The notes: generated by a model from the letters alone, not told the origin. 32,068 nt of DNA from Catenulispora pinistramenti (GCF_018274385.1 NZ_JAAFYZ010000111.1:1-32068), one strand, 5' to 3'; shown: positions 1-12,337, counted from the stretch's first letter. Numbers and translations are program-made.

Positions 1-462
1 GCCGGGGGCCGGGCCGAAGCTGGGAGCGGAGCCGGGGCCGACCGGGCTGATGAGGCCGGTCGGCGCGTCGGGGGCTGCGTGACCGGGGGCTGCGTGACCA
101 GGGCCGGCGGCGTGGGACGGGCCGGGCGCGGGCATGCCCGGCGCGCCGGGAGCCATGTGCGCGCCGGAGGCGCCGGGGCCGTTGGGCGCCATGGGCGCGG
201 CCTGCGGTGCGTGGGCGCCCTGGCCACCGGGAACGCCAGAACCGGCCGGGCCGTAGCCCTGGCCCGCCGGGCCTCGTCCGCCCTGCGGCGGCCGGTAACC
301 GGGCGGCGGCTGGTTCGGCGGTGGAGCCTGGCGGTGCGCCCCGGGCGGCACGGCGTCGGAAACAGAAGCGGCGCCGGGGCCGGCCCCATAAGCGCGGGGC
401 CCGCCACCGACGCCGTCGGGGTCGGCTCCGCGGCTGGGATCGGTCCTCGTCTCGCTACTCAC
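1..462 (-). CDS. DUF3566-type membrane protein downstream of gyrA, N-terminal part only
   Basis: The reading frame is open from a GTG at 460-462 to the window edge, giving 154 visible residues (starts VSSETRTDPSRG). All of it is Pro/Gly/Ala-rich low complexity, with repeats such as two GHAAP units and MAPG/MPAPG runs, so it is probably a disordered cytoplasmic tail. The identification rests on context: actinobacteria carry a DUF3566 transmembrane protein with a proline-rich N terminus directly after gyrA, and the membrane part would lie beyond the window. No domain is visible here. The start is uncertain because the nearest purine-rich stretch (AGGACGG) is about 12 bases upstream. The separation from gyrA is 250 bp, so it may have its own promoter. 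Confidence 0.6.
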   Translation of the reverse strand, partial: MSSETRTDPSRGADPDGVGGGPRAYGAGPGAASVSDAVPPGAHRQAPPPNQPPPGYRPPQGGRGPAGQGYGPAGSGVPGGQGAHAPQAAPMAPNGPGASGAHMAPGAPGMPAPGPSHAAGPGHAAPGHAAPDAPTGLISPVGPGSAPSFGPAPG

Positions 463-712
463 CCGGCCAAGCTACCGTCCTAATCCTTGTAGGTCTCCCC
501 GGCCCCGCTATTTTCCGTAGCCGGGACCATATGTTCGACGGACCTCAATGCTGCTCCATGCGCATAACCGGACACGCAGCGGGACAAGGGGGTCGCCACG
601 GCCGGCTCGGGACCGCCGAACGGGCGTCACCCATCTGCCACAAGCCGAAACGCCGAGCGGCGGCCCGGTGCTCCCGCACCGATGCCGCCGCCCTGCGTTT
701 CGCGCCAGAAGG
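463..712. other. gyrA to DUF3566 intergenic region
   Basis: This 250-bp gap follows the gyrA stop. I see no convincing intrinsic terminator, tRNA or small gene. The short inverted repeat around 510-530 (GGCCCCG/CGGGACC-like) is imperfect. It probably contains the promoter of the downstream membrane protein gene, but I cannot place it. Confidence 0.4.
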
Positions 713-3361
713 TCACTCCTCGTCGGAGCCCTCCGAGCCTTCAGCAGCGTCCGAGCCCTCGCCGGCTTCCGAGCTCTCCGACTCGCCCGAGCCCGAGCCC
801 GCGACCGTGTCAGCCGCATCAGCCGCGACGATCACGCCCTCGCCGTTCGCCAGCTCCTCGCCGACCTCGCCGTCGGCCTCGCCCTCGATCTCGTCCTCGA
901 CCGGGTCCGCGTTGCGCGCGATCGCGAGCACCGTGTCCCCCTTGCTGAGGTTGATCACCCGCACGCCCATGGTGTCCCGGGACGTCGGCCGCACCTCGGA
1001 GACCCGGGTCCGGATCACGCCGCCGGACAGCGTGATCGCCATGACCTCGTCGCCCTCGTCCACGATCGTGGCGCCGACCAGGCCGCCGCGCTCGTCGACG
1101 GTCTTGGCGGCGATGACGCCCAGGCCGCCGCGGCCGCGCAGCGGGAACATGTCCACCGGCGTCCGCTTGCCGTAGCCGCCGGAGGTCGCGGTGAACAGGA
1201 AGGTGTCCGGCCGGACCACGTCCATGGACAGCAGTTCGTCGTCCTCGCGGAAGCGCATGCCGATCACGCCCGAGGTGGCCCGGCCCATCGGCCGCAGCGC
1301 CTCGTCGGTGGCGGTGAACCGCAGCCCCTGCGCCTGCTTGGAGACCAGCAGCAGGTCGCTCTCGGCGGAGACCAGCTCGGCGGCGATCAGCTCGTCGTCC
1401 TCGCGCAGGTTGATGGCGATGACGCCGGCCGTGCGGGGCGAGTCGTAGTCGAGCAGCGGGGTCTTCTTGATCAGGCCGTTCTTGGTGGCCAGCACCAGAT
1501 ACGGCGTCTGCTCGTAGTCCCGCAGGTCCAGCACCTGCGCGATCTTCTCGTCCGGCAGGAAGGCCAGCAGGTTCGCCACGTGCTGACCGCGCGCGTCGCG
1601 GGCGGTGTCCGGCAGCTCGTGCGCCTTGGCCCGGTACACCCGGCCCTTGTTCGTGAAGAACAGCAGCCAGTGGTGCGTGGTGGTGACGAAGAAGTGGTCG
1701 ACGATGTCGTCCTGCTTCAGCTGCGCGCCCTTGACGCCCTTGCCGCCGCGCTTCTGCGAGCGGTACAGGTCGGTCTTGGTCCGCCGGGTGTAGCCGCCGC
1801 GGGTGATCGTGACGACCACGTCCTCCTCGGGGATCAGGTCCTCGATGGACATGTCGCCCTCGTAGGGCACCAGCTGCGAGCGGCGGTCGTCGCCGTACTT
1901 GTCGGCGATCGCCTGCAGTTCCTCCGAGACGATCCGGCGCTGCCGCTCCGGCGACTCCAGGATCGAGTTGTAGTCGGAGATCTTGGCCATCAGCTCGTTG
2001 TGCTCGGCCTCGATCTTCTGCCGCTCCAGGGCGGCCAGCCGGCGCAGCTGCATCTCCAGGATCGCGTTGGCCTGGATCTCGTCGATGGTCAGCAGCTCGA
2101 TCAGGCCGGTGCGCGCCTCGTCGACCGTGGGGGAGCGGCGGATCAGCGCCACCACCTCGTCGATCGCGTCCAGCGCCTTGAGCAGGCCGACCAGGATGTG
2201 CGCGCGCTCCTGGGCCTTGCGCAGCCGGAACCGGGTGCGACGGACGATCACGTCGATCTGGTGGACGACCCAGTGCCGGATGAAGGCGTCCAGCGACAGC
2301 GTGCGCGGCACGTCGTCGACCAGCGCCAGCATGTTGGCGCCGAAGGAGTCCTGCAGCTGCGTGTGCTTGTACAGGTTGTTCAGCACGACCTTGGCGACCG
2401 CGTCCCGCTTGAGCACGATCACCAGGCGCTGGCCGGTCCGGGAGGAGGACTCGTCGCGCACGTCGGCGATGCCGGCGACCTTGCCGTCCTTGACCAGCTC
2501 GGCGATCTTCAGTGCCAGGTTGTCCGGGTTCACCTGGTAGGGCAGTTCGGTGACCACCAGGCACATCCGCCCGTTGATCTCCTCGGTGTTGACCACCGCG
2601 CGCATGGTGATCGAGCCGCGGCCGGTCCGGTAGGCGTCCTCGATGCCGCGGCGGCCGACGATCAGCGCGCCGGTCGGGAAGTCCGGGCCCTTGATGCGCT
2701 CCATGAGCGCTTCCAGGAGCTCCTCGTTGTTCGCCTCGGGGTTCTGCAGGAACCACTGGACGCCGTCGTTGACCTCGCGCAGGTTGTGGCTCGGGATGTT
2801 GGTCGCCATACCGACCGCGATGCCGGTCGAGCCGTTCACCAACAGGTTGGGGAACCGCGAGGGCAGCACCACCGGCTCGGCGGAGCGGCCGTCGTAGTTG
2901 GGGCGGAAGTCGACGGTGTCCTCGTCGATGTCCCGCACCATCTCCATCGACAGCGGCGCCATCTTGCACTCGGTGTAGCGCATGGCCGCGGCCGGGTCGT
3001 TGCCCGGGGAGCCGAAGTTGCCGTTGCCGTCGACCAGCACCATCCGCAGCGACCAGGGCTGGGCCAGGCGCACCAGGGTGTCGTAGATCGGCGAGTCGCC
3101 GTGCGGGTGGTAGATACCCATGACTTCACCGACGACGCGGGCGCACTTGTAGTAGCCGCGGTCGGGCCGGTAACCGCCGTCGTACATCGCGTACAGCACC
3201 CGGCGGTGCACCGGCTTCAGGCCGTCGCGGACGTCCGGCAGCGCGCGGCCGACGATCACGCTCATCGCGTAGTCGAGGTACGAGCGCTGCATCTCCGTCT
3301 GGAGGTCGACCGGATCGATCCGGTCTCCCTGCGGCATCTCGTCCACAGTCTCCGTGCTCAA
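713..3361 (-). CDS. gyrA: DNA gyrase subunit A
   Basis: GyrA is the DNA breakage-reunion subunit of the GyrA2GyrB2 type II topoisomerase that introduces negative supercoils. The 882-residue product has the N-terminal winged-helix region with the catalytic tyrosine at Y129 (motif AAMRYTE), and a C-terminal DNA-wrapping domain that starts with a GyrA box QKRGGKG at 536-542. The quinolone-determining region reads [10 protein letters not shown] at 85-94. S90 and D94 match the susceptible residues, but P91 replaces the usual Ser/Ala. Residues from about 820 form an acidic Ser/Glu/Gly-rich tail ending SDEE. I chose the TTG start because AAGGA lies seven bases upstream; an ATG eight codons later is the alternative. 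It lies 67 bp or less downstream of gyrB, presumably in one operon. Confidence 0.97.
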   Translation of the reverse strand: MSTETVDEMPQGDRIDPVDLQTEMQRSYLDYAMSVIVGRALPDVRDGLKPVHRRVLYAMYDGGYRPDRGYYKCARVVGEVMGIYHPHGDSPIYDTLVRLAQPWSLRMVLVDGNGNFGSPGNDPAAAMRYTECKMAPLSMEMVRDIDEDTVDFRPNYDGRSAEPVVLPSRFPNLLVNGSTGIAVGMATNIPSHNLREVNDGVQWFLQNPEANNEELLEALMERIKGPDFPTGALIVGRRGIEDAYRTGRGSITMRAVVNTEEINGRMCLVVTELPYQVNPDNLALKIAELVKDGKVAGIADVRDESSSRTGQRLVIVLKRDAVAKVVLNNLYKHTQLQDSFGANMLALVDDVPRTLSLDAFIRHWVVHQIDVIVRRTRFRLRKAQERAHILVGLLKALDAIDEVVALIRRSPTVDEARTGLIELLTIDEIQANAILEMQLRRLAALERQKIEAEHNELMAKISDYNSILESPERQRRIVSEELQAIADKYGDDRRSQLVPYEGDMSIEDLIPEEDVVVTITRGGYTRRTKTDLYRSQKRGGKGVKGAQLKQDDIVDHFFVTTTHHWLLFFTNKGRVYRAKAHELPDTARDARGQHVANLLAFLPDEKIAQVLDLRDYEQTPYLVLATKNGLIKKTPLLDYDSPRTAGVIAINLREDDELIAAELVSAESDLLLVSKQAQGLRFTATDEALRPMGRATSGVIGMRFREDDELLSMDVVRPDTFLFTATSGGYGKRTPVDMFPLRGRGGLGVIAAKTVDERGGLVGATIVDEGDEVMAITLSGGVIRTRVSEVRPTSRDTMGVRVINLSKGDTVLAIARNADPVEDEIEGEADGEVGEELANGEGVIVAADAADTVAGSGSGESESSEAGEGSDAAEGSEGSDEE

Positions 3362-3428
3362 ATCTCAATCCTTCGCTGTCAAGGAGAGGTGGTGCTCTCG
3401 TCAGGCTTGTTCGTGGACGGGTGTGGAC

Positions 3429-5873
<2,445 letters not shown>

Positions 5874-6383
5874 TCACCGGCCGCCCGGCCCGACCACTTT
5901 CAGGCTCGAGATCGCCCCGGCGGCTTCGCGGCCGCCGTGGCTCGCCCGCGACGTCCCCAGTTCGGCATTGAGTTTCGCGAGCAGCTGGGGGGCGAGCATC
6001 CGCAGCTCGGTGGCCCAGGCCGCGGAATCGGTGCGGACGGTCAGGATCCCGTCGTTGAACTCCAGCGGCGTGCAGTGCGCGGCGATGTGGCTGCCCACGA
6101 TGTCGCCCCAGCGGCCCATGACGCCGCCGACCGCCGCCGGAACGCTCCAGCCGCGGTCCTCGATCATCCTGGGGAGTGCCGAGGAGAGCAGTTGCGGATC
6201 GCGTTCGTCGGGGCCGGATCCCGAGCGCTGGCCCGGACTGCTGCTACGTCGGCGGTTGCCGTTCCAGCCGCCGCCCTCCTTGCCGCGGGCCCGCGCGGCG
6301 GTGAGGGCGGCACGGGCCAGATCCATGCCGGAACCCTTGGCCTCATCAGCGCCGGAACCGTTGTCCACAGGCTGTGGATTCAC
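5874..6383 (-). CDS. dciA: DciA family (DUF721) replication protein
   Basis: This 169-residue protein carries the DUF721 domain in its C-terminal half (about 65-160: [36 protein letters not shown]). DUF721 proteins are now called DciA, which in bacteria without DnaC help load or operate the replicative helicase DnaB. The first 60 residues are Gly/Ser/Arg-rich and probably disordered. Its GTG start overlaps the recF stop by four bases (GTGA), so translation is probably coupled. The recF-dciA-gyrB order is standard in actinobacteria (Rv0004 in Mycobacterium tuberculosis). The first codons contain a perfect DnaA box on the plus strand (6361-6369). Confidence 0.88.
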   Translation of the reverse strand: MNPQPVDNGSGADEAKGSGMDLARAALTAARARGKEGGGWNGNRRRSSSPGQRSGSGPDERDPQLLSSALPRMIEDRGWSVPAAVGGVMGRWGDIVGSHIAAHCTPLEFNDGILTVRTDSAAWATELRMLAPQLLAKLNAELGTSRASHGGREAAGAISSLKVVGPGGR

Positions 6384-7543
6384 GCCGCACTCACCGATCC
6401 CCCGGCCACCGCGAACTTCTGGCCGATCAGTTGTTCCGGAACGTCGGCGTCCACCGCCGCGGTGATGAGCACCTGGTCGGCGCCGGAGACCCGCTCGGCC
6501 AGCCGACGGCGGCGCTTGGTGTCGAGTTCGGCGAAGACGTCGTCGAGGATCAGGACCGGCTCGCCGCCTTCTGAGCCGTCCGAACGCAGCAGATCGTAGG
6601 CGGCCAAACGTAATGCCAGCGCGTATGACCAGGACTCGCCGTGGCTCGCGTAGCCGCGGGCGGGCATCAGACTTCCGGAAAGCCCAGCCTCTCCCGAAGA
6701 GGAGGTCAGCTCCAGCACCATCTCGTCGCGATGCGGGCCGACCAGGGTGATGCCCCGGTCCAATTCGTTAGCGCGGGCCTCGCCGATGGCCGCCAGGAAC
6801 TGTTCCGTGAGGACGTCGACAGCCGGGTCGGGTTCCGGGGAAAGGGTTGAGCGGTAACCGATCCGGGTCGCGCCGCCCTCGGCGATCTCGGCGTAACACT
6901 TGTCCACAAGTGGGGACAACGCCGAGATCAGGGCCAGCCGCGCACCGACGAGTTCCGCTCCGACCTTGGCCAGGTGGTGGTCCCACGCGTCGAGAGTCGT
7001 GAGGTTGGGGCCGGAGGTCTTGTTACGCCGGGCCATCGCGGCCGTGCGCAGCAAAGTGTTCCGCTGCTTCAGCACCCGGTCATAGTCCGCGCGGACCCCG
7101 GCGTACCGCGGCCAGCGCGCGACCAGCAGCTCGTCCAGGAACCGGCGGCGCTCCCCGGGGTCGCCCTTCACCAGCGCGAGGTCTTCCGGGGCGAACAACA
7201 CCGTGCGCAGCACGCCGAGGACTTCGCGGGGCCGCGGCACCGGGTTGCGGTTCAGCCGCGCCCGGTTCGACCCGCCCGGGTTCAGCTCGATTTCCACAAG
7301 CTGTGTACGGCCTTCGCGCTCCACGTTCGCCCGCACTATGGCGCGCGGCGCACCGAACCGCACGAGCGGCTGGTCGGTGGCCACCCGGTGGCTGTCCAGG
7401 GTGGCGATGTAGCCGATCGCCTCGACCAGGTTGGTCTTCCCCTGCCCGTTGGGCCCGACGAACGCGGTGACGCCTCCCTGGAGCGCGAGCTCCAGGGAGG
7501 CGTACGAGCGGAAATCCGCCAGCGACAGATGCGTGACCCGCAC
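6380..7543 (-). CDS. recF: DNA replication and repair protein RecF
   Basis: RecF is an SMC/ABC-type ATPase that acts with RecO and RecR to load RecA at gaps. The 387 residues show Walker A GPNGQGKT near residue 30, the signature region [15 protein letters not shown] near 305, and Walker [12 protein letters not shown] near 335. The GTG start begins [14 protein letters not shown], as expected for the family. The start is six bases after the gnd stop and the end overlaps dciA by four bases, so gnd-recF-dciA look cotranscribed. A perfect DnaA box (6900-6908) lies inside the gene. Confidence 0.96.
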   Translation of the reverse strand: MRVTHLSLADFRSYASLELALQGGVTAFVGPNGQGKTNLVEAIGYIATLDSHRVATDQPLVRFGAPRAIVRANVEREGRTQLVEIELNPGGSNRARLNRNPVPRPREVLGVLRTVLFAPEDLALVKGDPGERRRFLDELLVARWPRYAGVRADYDRVLKQRNTLLRTAAMARRNKTSGPNLTTLDAWDHHLAKVGAELVGARLALISALSPLVDKCYAEIAEGGATRIGYRSTLSPEPDPAVDVLTEQFLAAIGEARANELDRGITLVGPHRDEMVLELTSSSGEAGLSGSLMPARGYASHGESWSYALALRLAAYDLLRSDGSEGGEPVLILDDVFAELDTKRRRRLAERVSGADQVLITAAVDADVPEQLIGQKFAVAGGSVSAA

Positions 7544-7549
7544 TGGGTC

Positions 7550-8428
7550 CTAACTCTCCTTCTGCACGGCGTGGCCCCCGAACTGGTTACGCAGCGCCGC
7601 GACAGCCTTCATCTGCGGGGAGTCCTCCTGCCGCGAGCTGAAGCGCGCGTACAGCGAGGCGGTGATCGCCGGGGTCGGCACGGCCAGGTCGATACCGGCC
7701 TCCACGGTCCAGCGGCCCTCGCCGGAGTCGTCGGCGTAGCCGCGGATGCCGGACAGGTGCTCGTCGTCGTCCAGCGCGCGGACCAGCAGGTCCAGCAGCC
7801 AGGAGCGGATGACGGTGCCCTCCTGCCAGGAGCGGAAGATCTCGCGCACGTTGGTCACGTTCGGAGCCGACTCCAGCAGCTCCCAGCCCTCGGCGTAGGA
7901 CTGCATGATGCCGTACTCGATGCCGTTGTGGACCATCTTCGAGAAGTGGCCGGCGCCGACCCCGCCGGCGTGCACGAACCCGCTGTCGCCCTCGGGCTTG
8001 AGCGCGTCGAAGACCGGCTGCACCCGGGCGATGTCCGCGTCCTCGCCGCCGACCATCAGGGCGTAGCCGTTCTGCAGGCCCCAGACGCCGCCGGAGACGC
8101 CGGCGTCGACGAAGGAGATGTCCTTGGTCTTCAGCAGCTCGGCGTGCTTGACGTCCTCGGTCCAGCGCGAGTTGCCGCCGTCGATCACCAGGTCACCGGC
8201 GTCCAGCAGATCGGACAGTTCGCGGACGGTGGCGTCGGTGGCCTCGCCGGCCGGAACCATGATCCAGACCGCGCGCGGCGCGGGCAGCGCCTCGACCAGC
8301 TCCTTCAGCGAGCCGACGTCGGCCAGCTTGGGGTCGCGGTCGTAGCCGACGACTGTGTGCCCGGCGCGGCGGATGCGCTCGCGCATGTTGCCGCCCATCT
8401 TGCCCAGGCCGACAAGACCGATCTCCAT
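7550..8428 (-). CDS. gnd: 6-phosphogluconate dehydrogenase, short (GntZ/YqeC-like) form
   Basis: This enzyme would oxidatively decarboxylate 6-phosphogluconate to ribulose 5-phosphate, making NAD(P)H. The 292-residue product begins MEIGLVGLGKMGGNM, a Rossmann dinucleotide-binding GxGxMGxN motif. It continues with IDGGNSRWTED, VDAGVSGGVWG and KMVHNGIEYG, the substrate-binding and catalytic Lys/Asn region. At about 300 residues it belongs to the short class, not the 470-residue enzyme. I chose the ATG at 8428 because AAGGGGA lies five to six bases upstream; the frame stays open for another 35 codons without family similarity. Its position between dnaN and recF is the Streptomyces arrangement. 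Confidence 0.93.
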   Translation of the reverse strand: MEIGLVGLGKMGGNMRERIRRAGHTVVGYDRDPKLADVGSLKELVEALPAPRAVWIMVPAGEATDATVRELSDLLDAGDLVIDGGNSRWTEDVKHAELLKTKDISFVDAGVSGGVWGLQNGYALMVGGEDADIARVQPVFDALKPEGDSGFVHAGGVGAGHFSKMVHNGIEYGIMQSYAEGWELLESAPNVTNVREIFRSWQEGTVIRSWLLDLLVRALDDDEHLSGIRGYADDSGEGRWTVEAGIDLAVPTPAITASLYARFSSRQEDSPQMKAVAALRNQFGGHAVQKES

Positions 8429-8507
8429 GGTCTTCCCCTTGATTGTTCCGTCACCTGATTGTGTCAGGACCGACCTTACGGCGAGCGCGCAGCGTGTGCT
8501 TGCCCGG

Positions 8508-9701
8508 TCAGCCTGCGGACTGACCCGGGACACGCAGCGGCATCATCAGGTAACGGAACTCCTCCTGCGGCGGGGCGTCCAAGGCCGGGCGGCCCATGAG
8601 CACCGCGGGCTTGGAGGCGACGGTGAACGACAGCTGCGCGTACTGGGTGTCGATCACCTGCAGGCCGTCGAGCAGGAAGCTGGGGTTGAACGAGACGCTG
8701 ATGTCCTCGCCGTCCAGCACCGCGTCCATGGCCTCCGAGGCCTGCGCCTCGTCGCCCGCACCGGCCTCCAGGGTCACCTCGCCCTGGGTGAAGGCCAGTT
8801 TGATCGGCGAGGTGCGGTCGGCCACCAGGGACACGCGCTTGGCGGCCTCCAGGAACGGCGCGGTCTCGACCGTGGCGGTGATGTTGTACTCCGACGGGAA
8901 CAGCGAGCGGTACTTCACGAACTCGCCGGACAGCAGCCGCGAGGTCATCCGGCGTGAGCCCTTGGCCCCGCTGGAGGCACCGTCGCCGGACTCGAAGCCG
9001 ATCAGCCCTTCACCGGCCTCGCCGCCGGACAGCGCCAGGGTGACCCAGTCACCGCCGGTGAGCGCCTTGGCGGTGTCGGACAGCACCTTGGACGGGATCA
9101 GCGAGGTCGCCGACATGTCCTGCTGCTCGGGCTTCCACTGGAGCTCGCGCACGGCCAGCCGGAAGCGGTCGGTGGCGACCAGGGTGATCTTCTCGCCCTC
9201 GATCTCCACCCGGATCCCGGTCAGCATCGGGATGGTGTCGTCGCGGCCGGCCGCGATGGCCACCTGGGAGACCGCGCCGGCCAGGCCGGAAGCGGTGACC
9301 GCACCGGTCGCGGTCGGCATCGTGGGCAGCGCCGGGTAGTCCTCGACCGGGAGGGTCTGCAGGGTGAAGCGGCTGGATCCACAGCTGAGGAGAACTTTGG
9401 AGCCCTCGGTGGAGAACTCCACGGGGCGGTTCGGCAGCGACTTGGCGATGTCGGCCAGGAGCTTGCCGTGGATCAGGATGCGGCCCGGCTCGGTGACGTC
9501 GGCACCGATCTGCGCCCGCGAGGAGACCTCGTAGTCGAAGCCGGACAGCGTGACCGAACCGTTGTCCCCCTCGCCGCCCTCGCTCTCAACGGCCTCGAAG
9601 ACCAGGCCGGCCAGCACCGGGGCGGCCGGGCGGCTGGGCAGGGACCGCGCAGTCCATGCCACGGCCTCGGAAAGGACGTCGCGTTCGACCCGGAACTTCA
9701 C
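8508..9701 (-). CDS. dnaN: DNA polymerase III sliding clamp, beta subunit
   Basis: The beta clamp is a ring-shaped dimer that tethers DNA polymerase III to DNA. The 397-residue protein begins VKFRVERDVLSEAVAW and contains the three repeated clamp folds (LAGLVFEAVE, LTGIRVEIEGEKITLVATDRFRLAVRE). It ends YLMMPLRVPGQSAG, the usual C-terminal hydrophobic strand plus an extra short tail. I chose the GTG at 9701 because AGGAGG lies nine bases upstream; the frame extends 19 codons further but without similarity. It is slightly longer than the usual 370-380 residues because of Gly/Ser insertions near GEGDNGS and GASSGAKG. Confidence 0.97.
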   Translation of the reverse strand: MKFRVERDVLSEAVAWTARSLPSRPAAPVLAGLVFEAVESEGGEGDNGSVTLSGFDYEVSSRAQIGADVTEPGRILIHGKLLADIAKSLPNRPVEFSTEGSKVLLSCGSSRFTLQTLPVEDYPALPTMPTATGAVTASGLAGAVSQVAIAAGRDDTIPMLTGIRVEIEGEKITLVATDRFRLAVRELQWKPEQQDMSATSLIPSKVLSDTAKALTGGDWVTLALSGGEAGEGLIGFESGDGASSGAKGSRRMTSRLLSGEFVKYRSLFPSEYNITATVETAPFLEAAKRVSLVADRTSPIKLAFTQGEVTLEAGAGDEAQASEAMDAVLDGEDISVSFNPSFLLDGLQVIDTQYAQLSFTVASKPAVLMGRPALDAPPQEEFRYLMMPLRVPGQSAG

Positions 9702-9932
9702 CGGACACCGCCTCCTGCTTGCTTTGCTCGCTGCTCGTCGGAACCAGCGTCCCATCATGCCGCCTGCGACCCACAGGCTGTGAATCGGCGCGGCGATCGA
9801 GAGGTTCCAGTGTGCCTGAAACGAGCTTCGGCAGGAGTGGAAACGGCGAGAACGGGGGAAGCACTGTCAGAGGGCCCTGAAAGAGTGAATCCGGCTTCGG
9901 CGCCTTCGGACGTCCAACAAGTGGGCCGCGAG

Positions 9933-10191
9933 TTTTCCACAGATGTGGGCCGAGACTGATCAAATCGGCCGACGTAGCTAACTGTTCTCGTAGTAGTAGT
10001 AGGGGCTGTGGATACTGTGGATAACCGGTATCGGGGCAGCTCAGACCTATTATGTTAGTCCACATTGCTTGTGTGTTCAGCTGTGGAAAACAATTCATCT
10101 CTGGGGATAACCCGCTGGTATCCACACGTCCACTCAGTTACACACAGCGTTGTCCACAGGTTATCCCCAGTTTTCCCCCGTCTTTTCCCCA
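9933..10191. other. oriC: Chromosomal replication origin oriC (DnaA-box cluster)
   Basis: The dnaN-dnaA gap (9702-10454) holds the origin. DnaA boxes I can read are 9933-9941 (TTTTCCACA), 10007-10015 and 10016-10024 (minus strand, GTATCCACA and perfect TTATCCACA), 10056-10064 (TAGTCCACA), 10082-10090 (minus, TTTTCCACA), 10102-10110 (minus, TTATCCCCA), 10118-10126 (GTATCCACA), 10150-10158 (perfect TTGTCCACA), 10161-10169 (TTATCCCCA) and 10183-10191 (TTTTCCCCA). The region is relatively AT-rich for this genome. Origin placement between dnaA and dnaN matches Streptomyces, although here there are about ten boxes, fewer than the roughly nineteen described there. The remainder of the gap (9702-9930, 10192-10400) shows no gene. 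Confidence 0.93.
9991..10024 (-). other. Basal unwinding element: DnaA boxes, GC spacer, DnaA-trios
   Basis: Two abutting DnaA boxes (10016-10024 and 10007-10015) are followed by a 4-base GC spacer (10003-10006) and then four perfect TAG triplets on the plus strand (9991-10002). Read 3' to 5' along that strand this is box, box, CGGG, then (GAT)x4. It matches the DnaA-trio basal unwinding system described in Bacillus subtilis, in which a DnaA filament grows from duplex boxes onto one strand. This predicts initial melting just left of 9991. Confidence 0.75.
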
Positions 10192-10404
10192 GGCGGGCGT
10201 GATCTTGCGATCTGCCATGTGGGTGACAAGTTGAACCAGTGGAACGTCATGCGTCCGAACCTTTTCCCGCCATCTCCTTAGCGACATAGAGCTTCGAAGC
10301 GGACATGTGAGGACATTAGTCGACAAGGAGCTATGAAAGGTGGGAGGCGCGGGTTTTCTCGATCTTCGGCGTGTCGTGTCACCGGCCGGTGGCGGCACGG
10401 CAAA

Positions 10405-10437
10405 GAGGTCCCCCGCGCCGGGTGCGCGGGGGACCTC
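10405..10437 (-). terminator. Hairpin terminator after dnaA
   Basis: A perfect 14-bp stem (10405-10418 with 10424-10437) with a 5-base loop lies 18 bases beyond the dnaA stop. On the minus strand it is followed by TTTG, a very short T run, as is common for terminators in GC-rich actinobacteria. It would keep dnaA transcription from entering the origin. Confidence 0.8.
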
Positions 10438-10454
10438 AGAGGTGAAGGGGCAGG

Positions 10455-12125
10455 TCAGCCGGACTGTTTGATGCGGTTGGTGAGTTCGGTGACCTGGTTG
10501 AAGATGGCCCGGCGCTCCGGAAGCAGGTTGCGGATCTTGCGGTCGGCGTGCATGACCGTGGTGTGGTCCCGGCCGCCGAAGGCCTGCCCGATCTTGGGCA
10601 GGGAAAGGTCGGTGAGCTCGCGGCACAGATACATGGCGATCTGCCGGGCGGTGACGAGGATCCGGCTGCGGGAAGTCCCACAGAGGTCCTCCAGGGTGAT
10701 CCCGAAGTACATCGCCGTCTGGGCCATGATCGTGGAGGCCGTGATCTCCGGACCCGCGGCGTCCGGCATCAGGTTCTTCAATACGTCCTCGGCCAGCGAC
10801 AAGTCGACCGGGGCCCGGTTCAGCGAGGCGTACGCCGTGACCCGGATCAGCGCGCCCTCGAGCTCGCGGATGTTGGTGGAGATCTTGGAAGCGATGAACT
10901 CCAGTACCTCCGGCGGCGCGTTCAGACCTTCTTGTTGGGCCTTCTTCCGCAGGATCGCGATCCGGGTCTCCAGCTCGGGCGGCTGGATGTCGGTGATCAG
11001 GCCCCACTCGAACCGGGAGCGGAGCCGGTCCTCCAGGGTGTTCAGCTGCTTGGGCGGCCGGTCGCTGGAGATGACGATCTGCTTGGAGGCGTTGTGGAGG
11101 GTGTTGAAGGTGTGGAAGAACTCCTCCTGCGTCCCCTCCTTGTTCTCCAGGAACTGGATGTCGTCGACCATCAGGATGTCGACGTCGCGGTAGCGCTTGC
11201 GCAGGTGGTTGCCGGCGCCGTCGCGGATCGCGTTGATGAAGTCATTGGTGAACTCCTCGGTGGACACGTAGCGCACGCGGGTGCCCGGGTACAGGTTGCG
11301 CGCGTAGTGGCCGATCGCGTGGAGCAGGTGCGTCTTGCCCAGGCCGGAGTCGCCGTAGATGAACAGCGGGTTGTAGGCCTTGGCCGGGGCCTCGGCGACG
11401 GCGACCGCGGCGGCGTGCGCGAAGCGGTTGCTGGAGCCGATGACGAAGGTCTCGAAGACGTACTTCTCATTGAGCTTGGCCTGCTGGGCCTTGGCGCCGT
11501 CGTCAGGTGTGGACGAACGGGCGCCGGGGCTGCCGGTGGACAAGGACAGAGTGGCCGCTATCGGGTCGCTCTCCTCGACCGGGGGCTCTGAGATGCGCGG
11601 CGGGGGCAGGGCCATGCCGCCGACCGAGGCCCGGGGCAGCTCGGTGGGGAAGCCCGGCGGGTCGCTGTGGAAGACCGACGGCGCGGGCTGCTCGGGGCCG
11701 GCCGAGGTCACCGGAGGCGGCGTCCAGTGCGCCGGGGGCGGCGCGAGCTGCTGGATGACCGGGGCGGCCGGGGCCGGGGCCGGAGATGCCGAGCCCGGGG
11801 TGTTCTCCATCGCCTTGTCGACGAACAGGCTGAACTTGATGTCCGGGCCGAACATGGCGGCCAGATGGGTGGTGAGCATCGGCTCCAGCCGCTGCTCCAG
11901 ATAGTTCTTGGAGAAGTCGTCGGGCACCGCGAGCACGATCGTGTCGCCGATCACGGTCCGGGCCTCCGGGATCATCAGGAAGGCCTGCTCGCTCTTGGTC
12001 AGGGAGCTGTCCGATTCGACCCGGGCGCGGAACTGCGGCCACAACGCGGTGGCATCGCCGGGGGCGGCCGGCGGATGCGGGACCGGGGTGTAGCCTTGCG
12101 GGTCTGACACGTCCTGCGGCTCCAT
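10455..12125 (-). CDS. dnaA: Chromosomal replication initiator DnaA
   Basis: DnaA is the AAA+ initiator that binds DnaA boxes and unwinds the origin. From the ATG the protein has 556 residues: domain I about 25-105 ([19 protein letters not shown]), a Pro/Ala-rich domain II about 110-215, an AAA+ domain with Walker A GDSGLGKT at 258-265 and Walker [10 protein letters not shown] at 317-325, and domain IV with the DNA-binding signature through [12 protein letters not shown] (502-527). No ribosome binding site precedes this ATG. A GTG five codons later (12110), with GGAG nine bases upstream, is an equally plausible start. It is transcribed divergently from rpmH across a region of perfect DnaA boxes, which suggests autoregulation. 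Confidence 0.97.
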   Translation of the reverse strand: MEPQDVSDPQGYTPVPHPPAAPGDATALWPQFRARVESDSSLTKSEQAFLMIPEARTVIGDTIVLAVPDDFSKNYLEQRLEPMLTTHLAAMFGPDIKFSLFVDKAMENTPGSASPAPAPAAPVIQQLAPPPAHWTPPPVTSAGPEQPAPSVFHSDPPGFPTELPRASVGGMALPPPRISEPPVEESDPIAATLSLSTGSPGARSSTPDDGAKAQQAKLNEKYVFETFVIGSSNRFAHAAAVAVAEAPAKAYNPLFIYGDSGLGKTHLLHAIGHYARNLYPGTRVRYVSTEEFTNDFINAIRDGAGNHLRKRYRDVDILMVDDIQFLENKEGTQEEFFHTFNTLHNASKQIVISSDRPPKQLNTLEDRLRSRFEWGLITDIQPPELETRIAILRKKAQQEGLNAPPEVLEFIASKISTNIRELEGALIRVTAYASLNRAPVDLSLAEDVLKNLMPDAAGPEITASTIMAQTAMYFGITLEDLCGTSRSRILVTARQIAMYLCRELTDLSLPKIGQAFGGRDHTTVMHADRKIRNLLPERRAIFNQVTELTNRIKQSG

Positions 12126-12337
12126 TCTGTTGCCGCCACTGGCCGGCGCCGGCGGATCGGCGTCACGTTTCCCACAGGCTTTCCACAGGTCGTACGCAGC
12201 AACTGTGTACAGCTGTGGATAAGGCCGGGCGCGGCCGCGTCGGTTGTCGTATCTGTCGTTTTCACAGGTCCGGCGCCCACCGGGGCCGAGCGGGCCTGAC
12301 AAAATGCCGCGTGCCACCTGGCGGCGACGGTCCGCTG

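Noticed and set aside
463-712. A tRNA gene expected near gyrA in Streptomyces-like genomes
   Set aside because: No cloverleaf, T-loop (GGTTCGAATCC-like) or anticodon stem can be found here; the expected tRNA genes would lie beyond the window.
10138-11007. Minus-strand frame spanning the origin and the dnaA 3' end
   Set aside because: It overlaps dnaA in another frame and runs through the terminator hairpin and DnaA boxes; the product has no recognisable features.
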